From Nisaea sp. (GTDB lineage: Bacteria; Pseudomonadota; Alphaproteobacteria; Thalassobaculales; Thalassobaculaceae): a stretch of 64,000 nucleotides of DNA. Shown here piece after piece: positions 35,250 through 44,669 of this stretch. The notes beneath the pieces were generated by a model. That model ran no database searches, was not told where the DNA came from, and saw only the letters and a list, made by a program, of their open reading frames with translations. The DNA is taken from positions 119,806 through 183,805 of the forward strand of contig NZ_JAEPQA010000005.1 in the NCBI RefSeq assembly GCF_017640745.1. Direction: 5' to 3'. The translations under genes were made by a program, and so were the position numbers. Within the stretch, counting starts at the first letter, position 1. Each line of letters begins with the position of its first letter.

Positions 35250-36096
35250 CCTTCAAGGCATCGAGCTTTGCCGAGCGATACCCCCGGCGCGTGACCATCA
35301 GCGTCCGGATCGCGGCGAATTTTCCGGCGAGCGGCTTGCGGACGAAACGCCCGCTCGAATTGACCACCTCCAGCACAGACTGCGGCACGACACAGAAGCC
35401 GGTTCCGGCCGAAACGCAGGCCAGCATCGCGAGGTAGGAGCCGACAGACAGCACCGTGCCGGGCGCAATGCCGGACTCCAGCAGCCAGTCCTCCAGATAG
35501 CGCCGGTAGGCACAGCCCTGCTCGAAGGCGATCATGGTGCGGCCGCTGAGCTTTCCCGGATCGTCCAGCGACCCGAAACTTTCCGGCGCGACAAGCACCA
35601 GCGCCTCCTCGAAGACCGGCTCGGAGACCAGATCCTCGTGCCGGGCCGGTTCCGCGACGAAACCGACATCGATCTCCCGCCCGAGCAGCTTTCCGACGAT
35701 CGCACCCGCGGTGCCGGTCACCACGTCGACCGCGACCTCCGGGCAGGTCTCGTGAAAGCGCGACAGGGGCTCCGGCAGCCGGGAAGCGGCGGTGCTTTCC
35801 ATCGCCCCGATCCGGAACGGACCGCGCGGCACATCCTGGTTGAGAGCATCGGATGCCTCATCCGACAGGTCGAGCAGGCGCTGGGCGTAACTCAGCAGCA
35901 GTTCGCCCTCCGGCGTCAGCGCGATGCCGCGTTTGCGGCGCTCGAACAGGGTCCGGTCCAGCTGCTCCTCGAGCTGCTTCATCCGCGTGCTGACATTGGA
36001 CTGCACGCGGTTCAGCTTTTTCGCCGCTCCTGAGACACTTCCTTCCCGGGCGACGGCGCGAAAAATCTCCAACGTCCTGAGATCGAGTCCGTGCAA
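35230..36096 (-). CDS. LysR-family regulator
   Basis: A 288-residue LysR protein: HTH with VSGAAKKLNRVQSNVSTRMKQ in the first 60 residues and a type 2 periplasmic-like effector domain. The in-frame start at 36096 is a TTG with AAGAGAG 5 bases upstream; an ATG five bases earlier is out of frame. It is divergent from the YbfB-type MFS gene, the common arrangement for this pair, so it probably controls that transporter. Its C-terminus overlaps the terminator of the convergent plus-strand gene. Confidence 0.88.
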   Translation of the reverse strand: MHGLDLRTLEIFRAVAREGSVSGAAKKLNRVQSNVSTRMKQLEEQLDRTLFERRKRGIALTPEGELLLSYAQRLLDLSDEASDALNQDVPRGPFRIGAMESTAASRLPEPLSRFHETCPEVAVDVVTGTAGAIVGKLLGREIDVGFVAEPARHEDLVSEPVFEEALVLVAPESFGSLDDPGKLSGRTMIAFEQGCAYRRYLEDWLLESGIAPGTVLSVGSYLAMLACVSAGTGFCVVPQSVLEVVNSSGRFVRKPLAGKFAAIRTLMVTRRGYRSAKLDALKEKLPAA

Positions 36097-36110
36097 GGCA
36101 TCTCTCTTCT

Positions 36111-36142
36111 TCTCAATTTGAGATATCTTGCTTCACTATAAT
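36111..36142. promoter_or_regulatory. LysR-site candidate and TATAAT box
   Basis: TCTCAA-T-TTGAGA (36111-36123), a perfect 13-base palindrome 15 bases before the LysR start, contains a T-N11-A pattern as LysR sites do. TATAAT at 36137-36142 is a likely -10 for the MFS gene. No good -35 is spaced correctly, consistent with an activator-dependent promoter. Confidence 0.5.
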
Positions 36143-36207
36143 TCATTTTCTGAAAAGCACGAGGCGGATTATGGTCGGCCTCATTGCAAGCCCCCTCGGA
36201 GCAAGAA

Positions 36208-37386
36208 ATGACTGAGCACAGGTCACCGGCCCAGATCGCCGCCCTCGGCCTGCTCGCGCTGGCTCTGGCGATGGGGATCGGGCGCTTCGCCTTCACGCCG
36301 CTCTTTCCGATGATGCAACAGGACGGCACGCTCGACATTTCCGGCGGCAGCCTGCTCGCGGCGGCGAACTTCCTCGGCTATTGGATGGGCGCACTTTCCG
36401 CCGCCGCCCTGCCCTTGCCGCCGCGCAACACCCTGCGCCTCGCGCTCCTCGCCACCGGCATCGTCACCGCCGCGATGGGCCTGACCGATGCCTACTGGCT
36501 CTGGCTCGCACTCCGCTGGCTCGCCGGGCTGTTCAGCGCCTGGACGCTGATCGTGGTCTCCAACCATGTGGTCAAGGCGCTGGCGGATGCGGGAGAAACG
36601 CGGCGCCAGGGATGGGTCTTTGCCGGGGTCGGCAGCGGCATTGCCCTCGCCGGTCTTGCCTGTCTCGGGTTCATGGTGGCCGGGTTCTCCGCCAATGCGT
36701 CCTGGCTCGCCCTCGGCGGCGGTACGCTCGGTCTGGCCGGTCTCCTGTCCTTCCTCATCGGCCCCGAGGTCCCGTCGGTGCGCCGAAACGCGGGAGAAGG
36801 CGCAGTGGAAAAGGCCCCGCTCGTCTGGCGCGTCGTGATCGCTTACGGCGTCATGGGTCTCGGCTACATCATCCCCGCGACCTACCTTCCGCTGATGGCC
36901 CGCGAAATTGTCTCCGATCCCCTCGTCTTCGGCTGGAGCTGGCCAGTCTTCGGCCTCGCCGCCGCGCTCTCGACCGTCGCGGCGCGCAATCTCTTCGCCC
37001 GTTACGGCAACCGCCCTGTCTGGGCGGCGGCGCAGGCGGTCATGGCGCTCGGCCTCGTCCTCCCCGCCCTGCTCCCGCACATGGCGACCATCGTCCTCTC
37101 CGGTCTGCTGGTCGGCGGTACCTTCATGGTCGTGACCATGGCTGGCATGAAGGAGACCCATGTCATCGCGCCTCCGGGCGATGTCAGCCGCCATATCGCG
37201 GTGCTGACCGCCGCCTTCGCGACTGGACAGATCGCCGGACCGCCCGCCGCAAGTTTTCTGCATGGACTGACCGGGAGCTTCTCGGCAGGGCTTCTCGCGG
37301 CAGCGGTTCTGCTTCTGCTGACCGCCCTGCCGATCGCGATAGCGCGCAGCTACGCAGCCAGCCGCGGCACCGCCCCCACGCCATAG
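36208..37386 (+). CDS. YbfB/YjiJ-family MFS transporter
   Basis: A 392-residue inner-membrane protein with about 12 helices of the YbfB/YjiJ MFS group, beginning with the diagnostic ALAMGIGRFAFTPLFPMM. The conserved LGYWMGAL and GWVFAGVGSGIALAG segments are seen. The substrate is unknown; the group is often next to a LysR gene as here. ATG 36208 with GGAGCAAG. Its last 37 bases overlap the end of the convergent C45 gene. Confidence 0.86.
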   Translation: MTEHRSPAQIAALGLLALALAMGIGRFAFTPLFPMMQQDGTLDISGGSLLAAANFLGYWMGALSAAALPLPPRNTLRLALLATGIVTAAMGLTDAYWLWLALRWLAGLFSAWTLIVVSNHVVKALADAGETRRQGWVFAGVGSGIALAGLACLGFMVAGFSANASWLALGGGTLGLAGLLSFLIGPEVPSVRRNAGEGAVEKAPLVWRVVIAYGVMGLGYIIPATYLPLMAREIVSDPLVFGWSWPVFGLAAALSTVAARNLFARYGNRPVWAAAQAVMALGLVLPALLPHMATIVLSGLLVGGTFMVVTMAGMKETHVIAPPGDVSRHIAVLTAAFATGQIAGPPAASFLHGLTGSFSAGLLAAAVLLLLTALPIAIARSYAASRGTAPTP

Positions 37387-38315
37387 GCGATCTTGCGGCT
37401 GCCAGCCTCGAACCGGTCGAGCGCGTGTTCCCAGCTGTCCGCACCCCAGTGGTAGCGCACGCTCCCGCCGGCCGGGCGATATTCCGCCGTGTAAAGCGTG
37501 CCAAGCCAACCGTCGAAATCATCGAGGCAGAGTTCACCCTCGGCGAACACGGCCCGCCCCGATCCGGCGTCGTCCGCCAGGCTGCAGGCGGTTTCGAAAC
37601 GGCGACGCGAGCTTTCGCCCGGCACGACTTCGGCCTGATGATTGGTTACCGCGTCCGCCTCGACAATCCGCGGCTCGCGATCCGGCGCCAGCTCGGCGCG
37701 CAGCGCCTTTCCGCTCCGGTCCTGCACCAGAACGTTTTGCGACCAGGCGCAAGGCACGCGACGCAGCACCTCTGCGGCGTCCCCGAGGCCGCGTGAAACT
37801 TCGAGCAGGTAGCGCAGGATCTGGACAATGCCGAACCCCGGCCCATAGACATGCCGACCGCCGAAGGTGAGCGCCGCGGCGACGCCATACTCGTTGACCC
37901 CGTCGAGCAGCCCGCTCACGCCCTCCGCCATGCCGAGCACCCGGGTTCCGCTCCAGCGGGTGCGGAGGATGACGGCGGAGGTCGCATCGGGATGGAAATC
38001 GTAGTTCCGGAGCATTGTCGGCTCCGGCCGCGTGAAGGCTCGCACGGTGCATCCGGCGGGGATCAGCGGCGGCGGATCGATCCCGGCAAACGCCGCGATC
38101 ATCGCGGGGTCGCCCGCGGCGAACTCCGCCATCGCATCGAAGACCGGCAGCAACTCCGGCATGATCTCCACGACGCGCCGCCGGCAGTCTTCCGGCGCAG
38201 GGATTCGGTCCGCCTTGGCGTACCAACCGCGCACGAACCCTCGGCTCTCTTCGATTGCCCGTTTCGTAAAGTCACCGGGCACCGGCTCGTCGATCGCGCG
38301 GAAGAGCTTTTCCAT
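37350..38315 (-). CDS. C45-type autoproteolytic acyltransferase/hydrolase
   Basis: A 321-residue Ntn-type protein of the C45 (isopenicillin-N acyltransferase-like) family. The likely autocatalytic cysteine is in PAGCTVRAF (about residue 90), followed by MLRNYDF and LLDGVNEYGVAAAL, which are family signatures. It probably hydrolyses or transfers an acyl amide. Start at 38315 (MEKLFRAIDE). It begins 5 bases after the AraC/GyrI gene, so the two may form an operon. Its 3' end overlaps the MFS gene by 37 bases. Confidence 0.8.
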   Translation of the reverse strand: MEKLFRAIDEPVPGDFTKRAIEESRGFVRGWYAKADRIPAPEDCRRRVVEIMPELLPVFDAMAEFAAGDPAMIAAFAGIDPPPLIPAGCTVRAFTRPEPTMLRNYDFHPDATSAVILRTRWSGTRVLGMAEGVSGLLDGVNEYGVAAALTFGGRHVYGPGFGIVQILRYLLEVSRGLGDAAEVLRRVPCAWSQNVLVQDRSGKALRAELAPDREPRIVEADAVTNHQAEVVPGESSRRRFETACSLADDAGSGRAVFAEGELCLDDFDGWLGTLYTAEYRPAGGSVRYHWGADSWEHALDRFEAGSRKIAYGVGAVPRLAA

Positions 38316-38320
38316 CGCGT

Positions 38321-39232
38321 TCAGCCTTTGAGCGGAATGCAGATCAGGGTGCGAAGGTCGGCTTCCGGAACCTCCACCGGATCGTTCAGGTACCATTCCA
38401 TGCAGGCTCGCCCATCCAACTCCTCGCCACTTTCCGGCAGCCAGAGCCCGAACAGCCGGTGGAACGTGTCCTGCATGCCCGTATAGGAGCCTTCGAGCAG
38501 CGCGCAGGCAAAGCGGCCGCCGGGCAGCGTATCGAGGCGCATGCCCTCCGGCAGACCTCCCGGCGGCAGTTTCGCGCCGTCGCGCAAGGTGGCGCAGGCA
38601 TCGTACCGCAGCTCCGCCGCCGGCACGCTTCCGGGATCGTCGTAGGAAAGACCGTAGCTTCCGGTAACAAAGTCATCGAGACCCTGTTTGCCGAGCCAGC
38701 CCTTCAGAGCCGAGAACGCCCGTCCGACTTCGTGATACGGCCCGAGATGGCGCAGCGCGATCATCTGCTGACTCTCGACCGTTTTGATTTCGACCTGCAT
38801 GCCATGCTCCTTCCTGTCCGCGATCAGGCGGATCTCTCCCGTCTCGGGGCGGTAATGAATGTTGATGTTGGTTGGCCGGAACGGCGTCGCCGCGCGCGAT
38901 TTGCGGTACTGGCTCGGCGACAGATCGAAACTCTGCCTGAAGGCCCGCGAAAAGCCCTCCGGGCTCTCGTAGCCGGCGTCGAGGGCGATCTCTGTCACGC
39001 TCTTCCCGCCGGAGCGCAGCTCATGTCCCGCCCGCATCATGCGCACCCGGCGCAGCGTCTCCTGCACCGTCTCCCCGGCGATGCCGCGATAGACACGATG
39101 GAAATGGAACGGCGACAGGGCGGCCGTATCCGCCAGCGCGGCGAGCGGAAGAGGCGCGTCGACATTGTCGGCGACCTGCTTCAGCACGCGCCCGATCCGT
39201 TCGACATAGGAGGCTTGAGTCTGTTTTCTCAT
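38321..39232 (-). CDS. AraC-family regulator with GyrI-like effector domain
   Basis: A 303-residue protein with an N-terminal AraC HTH pair (ALADTAALSPFHFHRVYRG, then SVTEIALDAGYESPEGFSRAFRQSF) and a C-terminal GyrI-like small-molecule-binding domain (RLDTLPGGRFACALLEGSYTG, MEWYLNDP). The layout is that of Rob/SoxS-like multidrug sensors with an added binding domain. The start is uncertain between 39232 and 39244. It lies just upstream of the C45 gene and is divergent from the lactate-permease-family gene. Confidence 0.87.
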   Translation of the reverse strand: MRKQTQASYVERIGRVLKQVADNVDAPLPLAALADTAALSPFHFHRVYRGIAGETVQETLRRVRMMRAGHELRSGGKSVTEIALDAGYESPEGFSRAFRQSFDLSPSQYRKSRAATPFRPTNINIHYRPETGEIRLIADRKEHGMQVEIKTVESQQMIALRHLGPYHEVGRAFSALKGWLGKQGLDDFVTGSYGLSYDDPGSVPAAELRYDACATLRDGAKLPPGGLPEGMRLDTLPGGRFACALLEGSYTGMQDTFHRLFGLWLPESGEELDGRACMEWYLNDPVEVPEADLRTLICIPLKG

Positions 39233-39330
39233 GACGAACAGCATGCCACCGCTTGGCCCTCGCCGCCCGACGGATCTTGCGGTTATGATCGCCCCCGGCG
39301 TCCCGCCACTCCTCCTTCCAAGACGGTCAC

Positions 39331-40782
39331 ATGTCCACGCTCCTTGCCGCCGCGCCGCTGATCCTTGCGACCCTCGCCATCCTGCTCGCACGCCAGTCGG
39401 CAATGCGGGCGGGCGGGCTCGGACTTGCCGCCGCCATCCTGATCGCCTCCCTCACCTCCCACTTCCATCTTCCGCTTTCGGGAATCCTCTCCGCCGTCTT
39501 CGACGGGCTGCTGACAACGGCGACGGTCGCCTATGTCCTGCTGGGCGGCGTTACCCTCTACTGGGTGCTGAAAACCGGCAATGCGCTGGAGCGCCTCGGA
39601 CGGGCCGCTGCGGAAGCTATCCCCGATCCGGCGGAGCGCGTGCTGGTCCTGGTGCTCGGCGTGTCGGTGTTCTTCGAGAGCGCGACCGGTTTCGGCGTCG
39701 GCATCATCGTCACCGTCCCGCTGCTGATCGCGCTCGGCTACAGCCCTGTACGCGCGGCACTGATCGCCCTGCTCGGACAATGCGCCGTACCGTGGGGCGC
39801 ACTTGCCATCGGCACTGTGCTCGGCGCCGATCTCTCGGACCTCTCCGCCTCCGAAACCGCGATGGAAGCGGTATGGCTCTGCCTGCCCTTCATCCTGCTC
39901 TGCGCCTTTGCCGCACTGCATTTCGCAGAGGAGAGCCTTTTTCGTCCGGCACATGTGATCGCCGCAGTCGGCTACAGCGCCCTGCTCGCCGCCCTGCTCT
40001 GGGCCGGCAGCGCCTGGGTCAGCGTCGAACTCGCCGGCTGCATCGCCGGGCTCGGCGTCACGCTGGTCGGCCTCATGCTCGCGCGCCTCAGGACGGGAGC
40101 GCGGGCGGAGGGTAGTGGCCTCGGCGCGGCGGCGCTGCCGCTCTTCGTCCTCATGGGGACGCTCAGCCTGACCCGTCTCGTGCCCGAGATCGAGATGCTG
40201 ACGAGCAACACGTTGCTGGTCGAGGTATCCTCGCACAATTTCTCGCTCTCGCTGGTGCATCATCCGGGCTTCTGGATGCTGCTCGCCGCGGCAGCCGGCA
40301 TCCTCTGTCTCCGCATCCCGGCGAACGAGGTCCGCATCCTGTTGCCGAACGCATTCCGGCAATGGCTGAAGGCGAGCCTCTCCGTCGCCGGCTTCATCTG
40401 CTTCGGGCATGTGATGCTGCATGCGGGCATGACCGACGATCTGGCGGAAACGGTCGCGGCCAGCGCCGGGACCGCCTATCTCTACGCCGTCCCCGGCATC
40501 GGCGCACTTGGCGGGTTCCTGACCGCCAGCAATGCCGGCTCCAACGCGATCTTCATGGCCTTCCAGAGCACGGTCGCGAACCGTCTCGCGCTCGACCCGG
40601 TGCTGGTCGCGGCGGCGCAGAACGCGGCAGGGGCGAATATCACTCTCGCCTCGCCCGGCCGGATCGTGCTCGCCGCGGCAGTATCGGGACTTGCGGGCGA
40701 AGAGAACCGGCTGATGCGTCCGGCCCTGACTGTGGGGCTCATCGGACTGCTGCTGATGCTGCCGGTGCTGGCGCTGCTATAG
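39331..40782 (+). CDS. L-lactate permease (LldP)-family transporter
   Basis: A 483-residue inner-membrane protein with about 12 helices. The family fingerprint FFESATGFGVGI and the C-terminal FLTASNAGSNAIFMAFQ and ANITLASPGRI segments match the LctP/GlcA family, which carries lactate or glycolate with protons. Substrate is not certain from sequence. Its last six bases overlap the end of the convergent DUF1810 gene. Confidence 0.88.
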   Translation: MSTLLAAAPLILATLAILLARQSAMRAGGLGLAAAILIASLTSHFHLPLSGILSAVFDGLLTTATVAYVLLGGVTLYWVLKTGNALERLGRAAAEAIPDPAERVLVLVLGVSVFFESATGFGVGIIVTVPLLIALGYSPVRAALIALLGQCAVPWGALAIGTVLGADLSDLSASETAMEAVWLCLPFILLCAFAALHFAEESLFRPAHVIAAVGYSALLAALLWAGSAWVSVELAGCIAGLGVTLVGLMLARLRTGARAEGSGLGAAALPLFVLMGTLSLTRLVPEIEMLTSNTLLVEVSSHNFSLSLVHHPGFWMLLAAAAGILCLRIPANEVRILLPNAFRQWLKASLSVAGFICFGHVMLHAGMTDDLAETVAASAGTAYLYAVPGIGALGGFLTASNAGSNAIFMAFQSTVANRLALDPVLVAAAQNAAGANITLASPGRIVLAAAVSGLAGEENRLMRPALTVGLIGLLLMLPVLALL

Positions 40783-41202
40783 GAGATCGAGCGTCACCCG
40801 GTCCCGCTCGCCCTCGTAGAAGAGATCGAGGGCGCGGCTGAACAAGCTCCTGTCATCCGCCTCATCCGCCGCCGCCTCGAAGAGCGTGAGGCAGGAGCGG
40901 AACTTCATGTCGTCGGGGGATCCAAGGATCTCGTTGGCGCTCTTGTCGCCGTGGGTGAGCATCGCCTCCACACAGGCCTTGAGACGCGGCCCGAGCACCG
41001 GGTCGGCGAGATAGCGCCGGGCCTGATCCTGCCCCGTGATGCCGTAATGGAGCGCCCGCTGGCTGCGGCCGAGCTCGCGGAGCTGCGGCAGGACGTACCA
41101 GATCCAGTGGCTGGTCTTGCGGCCGGTGCGCAGCTCGCCGAGAGCGCGCTCGTAGTCCCGCTCCTGCGCCTCGACGAACTTCCTCAGATCCTCGTCCGTC
41201 AT
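40777..41202 (-). CDS. DUF1810-family protein
   Basis: A 141-residue protein with the DUF1810 core RKTSHWIWYVLPQLRELG and a KFRSCLTLF motif; function unknown. It lies 12 bases after the quinone oxidoreductase gene on the same strand, so it may be the last gene of that transcript. Confidence 0.88.
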   Translation of the reverse strand: MTDEDLRKFVEAQERDYERALGELRTGRKTSHWIWYVLPQLRELGRSQRALHYGITGQDQARRYLADPVLGPRLKACVEAMLTHGDKSANEILGSPDDMKFRSCLTLFEAAADEADDRSLFSRALDLFYEGERDRVTLDLL

Positions 41203-41214
41203 GCCGCCCTCCGG

Positions 41215-42222
41215 TCAGCCGCCGCCGACCTCCAGCATGATCTTACCGATATGGCCGGCGCTTTCCATGAAGGCCTGGGCCGCGGCCGCCTCTGCCAGCG
41301 GGAAAGTCCTGTTCACCACCGGCTTCAGCTTGCCGTCCTCGAACATCGGCCAGACGTTGAGCGCCAGGCTGTCGCGGATCTCCGCCTTGTTCTCCGGCGT
41401 GCGGGACCGGAGCGTCGAGCCGGTATAGGTCAGGCGCTTCAGCATCACCGGCATCAGGTCGATCTCGACCTTGGAGCCCGCATTGAAGGCGAGCTGGACG
41501 ATCCGGCCGTCCGGCTTCGAAGCCTTGATGTTCTTGGCGATGTTCGGGCCGCCGATGATATCGAGGATGACGTCGGCGCCCCTGTATTCTCCGCGCACGG
41601 TCTCGACGAAATCGTCGGTCCGGAAATCTATTGTAAGATCCGCCCCGAGATCCTTGCAGACCGCGCAGCGCTCTGCCGGGCTGTCGACCGCGACCACCGT
41701 TGCGCCGATCGCCTTGGCGAGCTGGATCGAGGTGGTGCCGAGCCCGCCGGCGCCGCCATGCACGAGGAAGACCTCGCCGCGCGAGAGCTTCGCGCCCATG
41801 AAGACGTTCGACCAGACGGTGAAGTAGGTCTCCGGCACCGACGCCGCCTCAAGCAGGCTGAAGCCGTGCGGCAATGGCAGGCAGTGCCGGGCATCGACTG
41901 CGCAATAGTCCGCATAGCCGCCGCCGTTTGTCAGCGCGCAGAGCCTGTCGCCGACCTTCCAGTTGCCGACGCCCGCACCGACCGCGACCACCTCGCCGGA
42001 GATCTCGAGCCCGAGCAGGTCCGAGGCCCCTTTCGGCGGCGGGTAGTGACCCCGCCGCTGCACCAGGTCCGGGCCATTCACGCCGGCATAGGCGACCTTG
42101 ACCAGCACCTCGCCCGGTGCCGCCTCGGGAACCGGCCGGGTGCCGGGGACGAGCGCCTCCGGCCCTCCGGGTTCGCTGATCTCGATGACGTTCATCTCCG
42201 CCGGAAGGCTGGCGTTGCTCAT
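41215..42222 (-). CDS. NAD(P)H-quinone oxidoreductase, PIG3-like
   Basis: A 335-residue MDR of the PIG3/quinone oxidoreductase group: LGLEISGEVVAVG near residue 70 and the cofactor motif VHGGAGGLGTTSIQLAKA. Such enzymes reduce quinones or enoyl compounds with NADPH. The start is ATG 42222 (MSNASLP), 16 bases after the PanE-like stop. The track ORF adds 48 unlikely residues. Confidence 0.88.
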   Translation of the reverse strand: MSNASLPAEMNVIEISEPGGPEALVPGTRPVPEAAPGEVLVKVAYAGVNGPDLVQRRGHYPPPKGASDLLGLEISGEVVAVGAGVGNWKVGDRLCALTNGGGYADYCAVDARHCLPLPHGFSLLEAASVPETYFTVWSNVFMGAKLSRGEVFLVHGGAGGLGTTSIQLAKAIGATVVAVDSPAERCAVCKDLGADLTIDFRTDDFVETVRGEYRGADVILDIIGGPNIAKNIKASKPDGRIVQLAFNAGSKVEIDLMPVMLKRLTYTGSTLRSRTPENKAEIRDSLALNVWPMFEDGKLKPVVNRTFPLAEAAAAQAFMESAGHIGKIMLEVGGG

Positions 42223-42238
42223 GTCTCTTGGCTCCGGG

Positions 42239-43264
42239 TTAGTCGACGGCCAGGGATTCGGGGCTGCCGGCCTCTTCCGGGAAGACCGGATAGAGACCCT
42301 GCGTACGACCCAGTTGTTGCACGAGTGCGAGCACGGAGTCGATGTGCGGGGTCTGCAGGTCCACAAGACGGCCCATCTCCTGCACCGCGGTCAGCAGCGC
42401 GTCGATCTCGAGCTGGCGGCCCTTCTCCAGGTCCTGCAGCATCGACGTCCGGTGCGCGCCGACCTTGGCCGCGCCGTTGATCCGGCGTTCCACATCGACG
42501 CGGAAATGCACGCCGAGCCGGGCGCCGATACGCTGCGCCTCTTCCATCATGTTGCGCGAGAGTGCACGGGTGCCTGGATCAGTCGCAACCACATCGAGCG
42601 TCGCGCGGGTCAGGGCGCTGATCGGATTGAAGCAGAGGTTACCCCAGAGCTTCAGCCAGATTTCGTCGCGGATGTTTGGCAGCACCGGCGCCTTGAAGCC
42701 GGCCTTCTCCAGCACTTCGCTCAGGCGCTGACAGCGCTCGGAGATCGAACCGTCCGGCTCGCCGATGGCGAACTTGTTGCCGTAGGTGTGCTTGATGACG
42801 CCCGGCGCGGTGATCTCGGTCGCCGGATAGACGACGCAGCCGATCGCACGCCCGGGGCCGATCAGATCCCACTGCCGGTCATCCGGGTCGACCGTGTTGA
42901 GACGGAGATTGCGATAGGCATTGTCGACGCCGTGGAAATACCACCAGGGAACGCCGTTCTGGCAGGTGACGACGGCGGTTTCGTCGCCGAGCAGCGGCAC
43001 CATCTGGTCCGCGACCTCCCAGGCCTGATGCGTCTTCAACGCGACGATCACATAATCCTGCGGACCGAGTTCCGTCGGATCGTCCGTCGCCCGCACCTTG
43101 GCGACATGTTCCTCTTCGCCGATCTCGAGCTTTAGCCCGTTCTCGCGGATCGCCGCCAGATGCGAGCCGCGCGCGATCAGCGAAACCTCGACGCCTTCGA
43201 CCTGCGCCAGTTCCACCCCGAGATAGCCGCCGATCGCGCCGGCGCCATAAATGCAAACCTTCAT
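42239..43264 (-). CDS. 2-dehydropantoate 2-reductase family (PanE/ApbA-like)
   Basis: A 341-residue ketopantoate reductase-family protein: N-terminal CIYGAGAIGGYLG and the KLWGNLCFNPISALT region with conserved Lys and Asn. In catabolic settings these proteins often reduce other 2-keto acids. Separation from other pan genes and the company of a CoA-transferase and ThDP enzyme suggest this is not the pantothenate enzyme, but that is inference. A hairpin with a short U-run separates it from the CoA-transferase gene upstream. Confidence 0.87.
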   Translation of the reverse strand: MKVCIYGAGAIGGYLGVELAQVEGVEVSLIARGSHLAAIRENGLKLEIGEEEHVAKVRATDDPTELGPQDYVIVALKTHQAWEVADQMVPLLGDETAVVTCQNGVPWWYFHGVDNAYRNLRLNTVDPDDRQWDLIGPGRAIGCVVYPATEITAPGVIKHTYGNKFAIGEPDGSISERCQRLSEVLEKAGFKAPVLPNIRDEIWLKLWGNLCFNPISALTRATLDVVATDPGTRALSRNMMEEAQRIGARLGVHFRVDVERRINGAAKVGAHRTSMLQDLEKGRQLEIDALLTAVQEMGRLVDLQTPHIDSVLALVQQLGRTQGLYPVFPEEAGSPESLAVD

Positions 43265-43296
43265 GCCCCTAAATCCTTATGCATGCGTTCCTTATG

Positions 43297-43326
43297 AAAA
43301 CGGCGCCGGCTGATAAAGCCGGCGCC
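43297..43326 (-). terminator. Hairpin/terminator between CoA-transferase and PanE-like gene
   Basis: GGCGCCGGC and GCCGGCGCC pair perfectly with a 7-base loop, followed on the minus strand by G-TTTT. It probably partly terminates transcripts from the CoA-transferase gene, leaving the PanE-like gene with read-through or its own promoter. Confidence 0.65.
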
Positions 43327-43357
43327 GCCCCTACTATCCCTTTAGGCCCAGTGCTTT

Positions 43358-44599
43358 CTAAACGGCACCTTCAGCCTTGGCGGCTTCGATTTCCGCGGCC
43401 GACATCCCGAGAACGGATCCCAGGATCTCGTCGGTATGTTCGCCCAGCAACGGGGAACGATCGACCTTGGCCGGCGACGCGGACAGCTTAATCGGATTGC
43501 CGACGGTGAGATAGCTGCCACGGGTGGGGTGCGGCACTTCGACCACCGTTCCCGTCGCGCGCAGCGACTGGTCTTCGGCCAGTTCCTTCATGCTGAGGAT
43601 CGGCCCGCACGGCACGTTGAGCGCGTTCAGAATCTCCATGACCTCGAACTTGCTCTTGGTCTTGGTCCATTCCTCAATCATGGCGAAGCACTGGTCGAGC
43701 TTCGGCAGGCGGACTTCAGGCGTCGCCCATTCCGGATCCTCGATCAGCTCTTCGCGGCCGATGGTCTTCATCAGCGGCGCCCAGCCCGGCGGCTGGATGA
43801 TGACGTAGATGTAATCGTTCGGTCCGCCGCCCTTGGTCTGCACGGCCCAGCCCGGCTGGCCGCCGCCGGAGGCGTTGCCGGCCCGCGGCACGGCTTCGCC
43901 GAACTCGCCGTTCGGGTATTGCGGATATTCCTTCAGCGGCCCGTGCTCCAGACGCTGCTGGTCGCGCAGCTTCACGCGGCAGAGGTTCAGCACGCCGTCC
44001 TGCATGGCGCATTCGACGCGCTGGCCCTTGCCGGAATGGGTCCGGTGATAGAGCGCGGTGACGATCCCAAGCGCGAGATGCAGGCCGGTGCCGCTGTCGC
44101 CGATCTGCGCGCCGGTGACGATCGGCGGGCCGTCGTCGAAACCGGTCGTCGAAGCGGAACCGCCGGTGCACTGGGCGACGTTCTCGTAGACCTTGCAGTC
44201 CTCATAGGTACCCGGACCGAAGCCCTTGATGCTGGCATAGATGATCCGGGGATTGATCTCCTGGATCCGTTCCCAGGTGAAGCCCATGCGGTCGAGCGCG
44301 CCGGGGGCGAAGTTCTCGACCATGACATCGCACTCTTCGATGAGGCGGGTCAGGATCGCCTTGCCCTTCGCATTCTTGGTGTCGAGGGTGACGCTGCGCT
44401 TGTTGCTGTTCAGCATGGTGAAATAGAGGCTGTCGGCATCCGGCAGATCGCGAAGCTGTCCGCGCGTGATGTCACCGACACCCGGGCGCTCGACCTTGAT
44501 CACGTCGGCCCCGAACCAGGCCAGAAGCTGCGTGCAGGTCGGCCCCGACTGCACATGGGTCATGTCCAGAATGCGGACACCTTTCAGCGCTTCGCTCAT
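43358..44599 (-). CDS. Class III CoA-transferase (formyl-CoA transferase-like)
   Basis: A 413-residue class III (CaiB/BaiF) CoA-transferase. The active-site aspartate lies in [12 protein letters not shown], and the glycine-rich loop [10 protein letters not shown], important in formyl-CoA:oxalate CoA-transferase, is present. This loop favours a formyl-CoA transferase-like enzyme, which would make an oxalyl- or 2-hydroxyacyl-CoA substrate. It follows the ThDP enzyme gene, consistent with a two-step pathway. The exact CoA acceptor is not established. Confidence 0.85.
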   Translation of the reverse strand: MSEALKGVRILDMTHVQSGPTCTQLLAWFGADVIKVERPGVGDITRGQLRDLPDADSLYFTMLNSNKRSVTLDTKNAKGKAILTRLIEECDVMVENFAPGALDRMGFTWERIQEINPRIIYASIKGFGPGTYEDCKVYENVAQCTGGSASTTGFDDGPPIVTGAQIGDSGTGLHLALGIVTALYHRTHSGKGQRVECAMQDGVLNLCRVKLRDQQRLEHGPLKEYPQYPNGEFGEAVPRAGNASGGGQPGWAVQTKGGGPNDYIYVIIQPPGWAPLMKTIGREELIEDPEWATPEVRLPKLDQCFAMIEEWTKTKSKFEVMEILNALNVPCGPILSMKELAEDQSLRATGTVVEVPHPTRGSYLTVGNPIKLSASPAKVDRSPLLGEHTDEILGSVLGMSAAEIEAAKAEGAV

Positions 44600-44633
44600 T
44601 TTCTTCCTCTTTCCCCCTTAGCGGATTGAACGC

Positions 44634-44665
44634 AAAAAGGGCGCGCCGGAGACCGGCGCGCCCTT
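44634..44665 (-). terminator. Intrinsic terminator after ThDP enzyme gene
   Basis: AAGGGCGCGCCGG and CCGGCGCGCCCTT form a 13-bp perfect stem with a 3-base loop, 4 bases after the stop of the ThDP enzyme gene, with a T-run extending it on the minus strand. It lies only about 35 bases before the CoA-transferase start. Confidence 0.85.
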
Positions 44666-44669
44666 CCGC

